Of a stretch of DNA of 53,444 bases, positions 51,512 to 53,444 are shown piece by piece (position 1 is the stretch's first letter; the number at the start of each line of letters is the position of its first letter). A model generated the notes under the pieces. The model was not told where the DNA came from and ran no database searches. It saw only the letters and a program-made list of their open reading frames with translations. The stretch is from Chloroflexota bacterium (GTDB lineage: Bacteria > Chloroflexota > Dormibacteria > CF-121): contig VBID01000125.1 in NCBI GenBank assembly GCA_005880615.1, forward strand, positions 1 to 53,444, read 5' to 3'. The position numbers were made by a program, and so were the translations under genes.

Positions 51512-52383
51512 ATCCGGTCCCGGACCCGGAGGCCGAACAGCCCCTGCGGCCGCACGATCAGGACGGCCACCAGGATGACGAAGAAGGCGAAGCTCGCCCA
51601 GACCGGCGACACGACGACCGCGGTGATGTCCTCGGTCACCAGCATGATGAGGGCGGCGATGACCGCTCCGCGCAGGCTGCCCAGCCCGCCCAGCACGATG
51701 ATGGTCAGCAGTCGCGAGATCAGGTCGTAGTGGCTGCCCGGGTTGAAAGCATTCGTGATCCCGAAGACCACCCCGCCCGCCGCCGCGGTGGCCATGCCGA
51801 TCCCGAAGGCAAGGGCGGCCACGCGGTCGACGTCGATCCCAATGAGCTGCGCCGCGGTGCGGTTCAGCATGGTGGCTCGAATGGCGGCGCCGAAGGTGGT
51901 GCGGTACAGCATCAGGAAGAGCGCGCCCAGGATGGCCAGGCAGAGCAGGAAGCCGAAGACGTAGACATAGGTGATGTGAAAGTCGACGATGGCAAAGCTC
52001 GCCGTTTCATACCAGGCCCGCAGCTGGACGTAATTGGTCGAAAAGATGTACCCGAGAATCCCCTCGATCCCCAGCGCGATGGCATACGTCACCAGCACCG
52101 AGAGCGCTTCCCGGTCGGTGGTGAGCGGGCGGATGAAGATCAGCTGCAGCACAACGCCCAGGGCGAACATGACCGGCATGGTCACGATCAGGCTAAGAAA
52201 GGGATCCACGTGCCAGGTGCGGAAGAGGACAAAGCTCAGGTAGGCGCCCAGGATGACGAGCGCGCCCTGACCGACGTTGATGATGCGCATCACGCCGAAA
52301 ATCAGCGTCAGGCCCGATGCCATCAAGGCGTAGACGCCGCCCGTCAGGATGCCGAGCACCGCCGCCTCCAGGACCAGGGTCAT
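51508..52383 (-). CDS. livH: Branched-chain amino-acid-type ABC permease LivH
   Basis: 291 residues and about eight membrane helices; GGVYALMASGLTLIFGVMRI and INVGQGALVILGAY at the N-terminus, and the cytoplasmic loop ATMLNRTAAQLIGIDVDRV, are LivH signatures. ATG 52383 follows a 9-bp hairpin that separates it from the binding-protein gene. Confidence 0.93.
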   Translation of the reverse strand: MTLVLEAAVLGILTGGVYALMASGLTLIFGVMRIINVGQGALVILGAYLSFVLFRTWHVDPFLSLIVTMPVMFALGVVLQLIFIRPLTTDREALSVLVTYAIALGIEGILGYIFSTNYVQLRAWYETASFAIVDFHITYVYVFGFLLCLAILGALFLMLYRTTFGAAIRATMLNRTAAQLIGIDVDRVAALAFGIGMATAAAGGVVFGITNAFNPGSHYDLISRLLTIIVLGGLGSLRGAVIAALIMLVTEDITAVVVSPVWASFAFFVILVAVLIVRPQGLFGLRVRDRI

Positions 52384-52404
52384 CGCCGGGTCAAGGGTAC
52401 TCGC

Positions 52405-52435
52405 GAGGGACGGCGCCTACGGGTCACCGTCCCTC
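52405..52435 (-). promoter_or_regulatory. Hairpin between binding protein and livH
   Basis: GAGGGACGG / CCGTCCCTC, a perfect 9-bp stem with a 13-nt loop, in the 74-nt gap. No T-run follows, so it fits a 3' stabiliser that lets the binding protein be made in excess over the membrane subunits, as in other binding-protein operons. Confidence 0.6.
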
Positions 52436-52457
52436 CGCTGAATTTGGGGGCTTGGGC

Positions 52458-53444
52458 TTAAGGCCAGTTCGGCTTCGGGTATTCCGGCTTGGCCGAGGCG
52501 ACGGTCGGCGGGTACACGAAGACGGCCTGCCCGCTCTGCCACTGTTCGATGTAGACGCCCGCCACACCCTGCGGCTTCCCGACGCCGTCGAAAGAGATCG
52601 GACCCTGGATGGTCTGATAGGTGCCGGTGTGCAGCGCGGTAATCAGCGCTTTGTTGTCGATGCTGTTGGCCTTCTTCGCCGCCTGATCCACCACCTGGCC
52701 CACACTGTAGGCCTCGGCCGAATCGGCGCTGATGTCGCCTGGTTTCCCGCCGAACTTGGCGACGAATTCGCTCACGAACTTATCGTTGCCGTAGGCCTTG
52801 GCGTCCGGCGTCCACCCGGCCGGGACCATGATCCCCTCCGTGTTGGCGCTTCCGACCTTGTCACTGAAGTCCTTGCCCTGATCCGGGCCGGTCGTCTCCA
52901 CCAGTGACTTGGGGTTGTAGTGCTGTTGCTGGAACACCTTGATGAAGGCCACCCCGTCGGGCTCCTGGGTCCCCAGGATGGCCACGTCGGCCTTGGAGTG
53001 GACTACCTGCAGGGCCAACGGATCCCAGCTGGTCGCTTCGGCCGGATAGACCTTGTACGACGCGGTCGTGATGCCGCCGGCTTCCAGCAGGGTCTTGGCC
53101 TTGTCGATCTGCGGTTGGGTGAAGGGATCGTCCTCCGTCGCGTAGGCGACGGTCTTGGGGCGTTGGTCGGTGGGCAGCGACAACAGCCACTTCGTATAGC
53201 TCACCAGGTTGTCCTCCACCGCGGCCGGCTGCACGAAGAAGATGGAGTGCAGGCCGCGTTCGAAGACCTTCGGTCCTCCGCCCGCCGGTTCGGGGAACGC
53301 GTACCCGTAGCGGTCGGTCACGGTGGAGGCCGGGATGGTGAGCAGGCTGCTGAAGGGTCCGAACACCAGCGCCACCTTATCCTGCGTGATCAGGTTCTGA
53401 TAGTTGGTCACCACCTGCTGGGTGCTGCTGGCATCGTCCACGTA
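52458..53444 (-). CDS. livK: Branched-chain amino-acid-type ABC substrate-binding protein (5' cut by window)
   Basis: The C-terminal 328 residues or so of a periplasmic-binding-protein type I (LivK/Leu-Ile-Val) domain; the frame is open to the window edge, so the signal peptide and first lobe are missing. Features are VALVFGPFSSLLTIPAST near the cut, YATEDDPFTQPQIDKAKTLL and SYKVYPAEATSWDPLALQVV. The lobe layout suits amides, amino acids or aromatic ligands. First gene of the operon with livHMGF and the oxidoreductase. Confidence 0.9.
   Translation of the reverse strand, partial: YVDDASSTQQVVTNYQNLITQDKVALVFGPFSSLLTIPASTVTDRYGYAFPEPAGGGPKVFERGLHSIFFVQPAAVEDNLVSYTKWLLSLPTDQRPKTVAYATEDDPFTQPQIDKAKTLLEAGGITTASYKVYPAEATSWDPLALQVVHSKADVAILGTQEPDGVAFIKVFQQQHYNPKSLVETTGPDQGKDFSDKVGSANTEGIMVPAGWTPDAKAYGNDKFVSEFVAKFGGKPGDISADSAEAYSVGQVVDQAAKKANSIDNKALITALHTGTYQTIQGPISFDGVGKPQGVAGVYIEQWQSGQAVFVYPPTVASAKPEYPKPNWP

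Overview
This is a 53.4 kb, high-GC bacterial window with dense operons. Many neighbouring genes overlap by 4 nt (ATGA or GTGA), and GTG starts are common. A LysW-carrier lysine pathway, a transcriptional T-box, ArgR, a GntR regulator with DasR-like sites and a mycobacterial-style rhodanese/SseC pair suggest a soil bacterium of the Chloroflexota/Dormibacterota sphere. That placement is inference; there is no rRNA gene here. I see no tRNA, CRISPR array, insertion sequence or prophage.

Layout. 1-6.6 kb: end of PTS enzyme I, hisC and a full gltB. 6.6-8.9 kb: dispersed repeats, then an XRE-TPR regulator preceded by a 31-codon gene for an exported peptide whose predicted mature form is DGSPSGW, and a divergent LuxR-type gene across a perfect palindrome. 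8.7-13.3 kb (minus): a sulfur-assimilation operon (rhodanese, frameshifted sseC, sulfite reductase, fused siroheme synthase) behind a leaderless short ORF with Cys codons. 13.4-16.6 kb: a hypothetical gene and ppc. 16.8-19.2 kb: a lipoprotein among three broken genes. 19.2-20.2 kb: aroF behind a Phe-containing leader ORF. 20.2-24.5 kb (minus): argG2-argH-argR-argG1. 24.6-34.1 kb (plus): argX, a Lys-type T-box, homocitrate synthase, homoaconitase, lysW, lysX, lysK, lysY, lysZ and lysJ. 34.1-36.8 kb: four small metabolic genes. 36.7-46.1 kb (minus): an amino-sugar/muropeptide uptake and recycling operon led by a GntR regulator. 46.2-53.4 kb (minus): a hydrolase, a CrtI-like oxidoreductase and a branched-chain amino-acid-type ABC transporter.

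How the genes work together. Two RimK-like ligases, argX and lysX, share one lysW and one set of lysZ/Y/J/K. With argG/argH alongside, this predicts that both arginine and lysine are made on the LysW carrier. Control looks layered: an ArgR-type operator over fully overlapping divergent promoters, a T-box whose aligned specifier is AAG (Lys), hairpins flanking lysW, and short leader ORFs for Cys and Phe. The most novel candidate is the peptide plus XRE-TPR receptor pair at 6.9-8.5 kb, which has the architecture of a quorum-sensing system of the RRNPP type.
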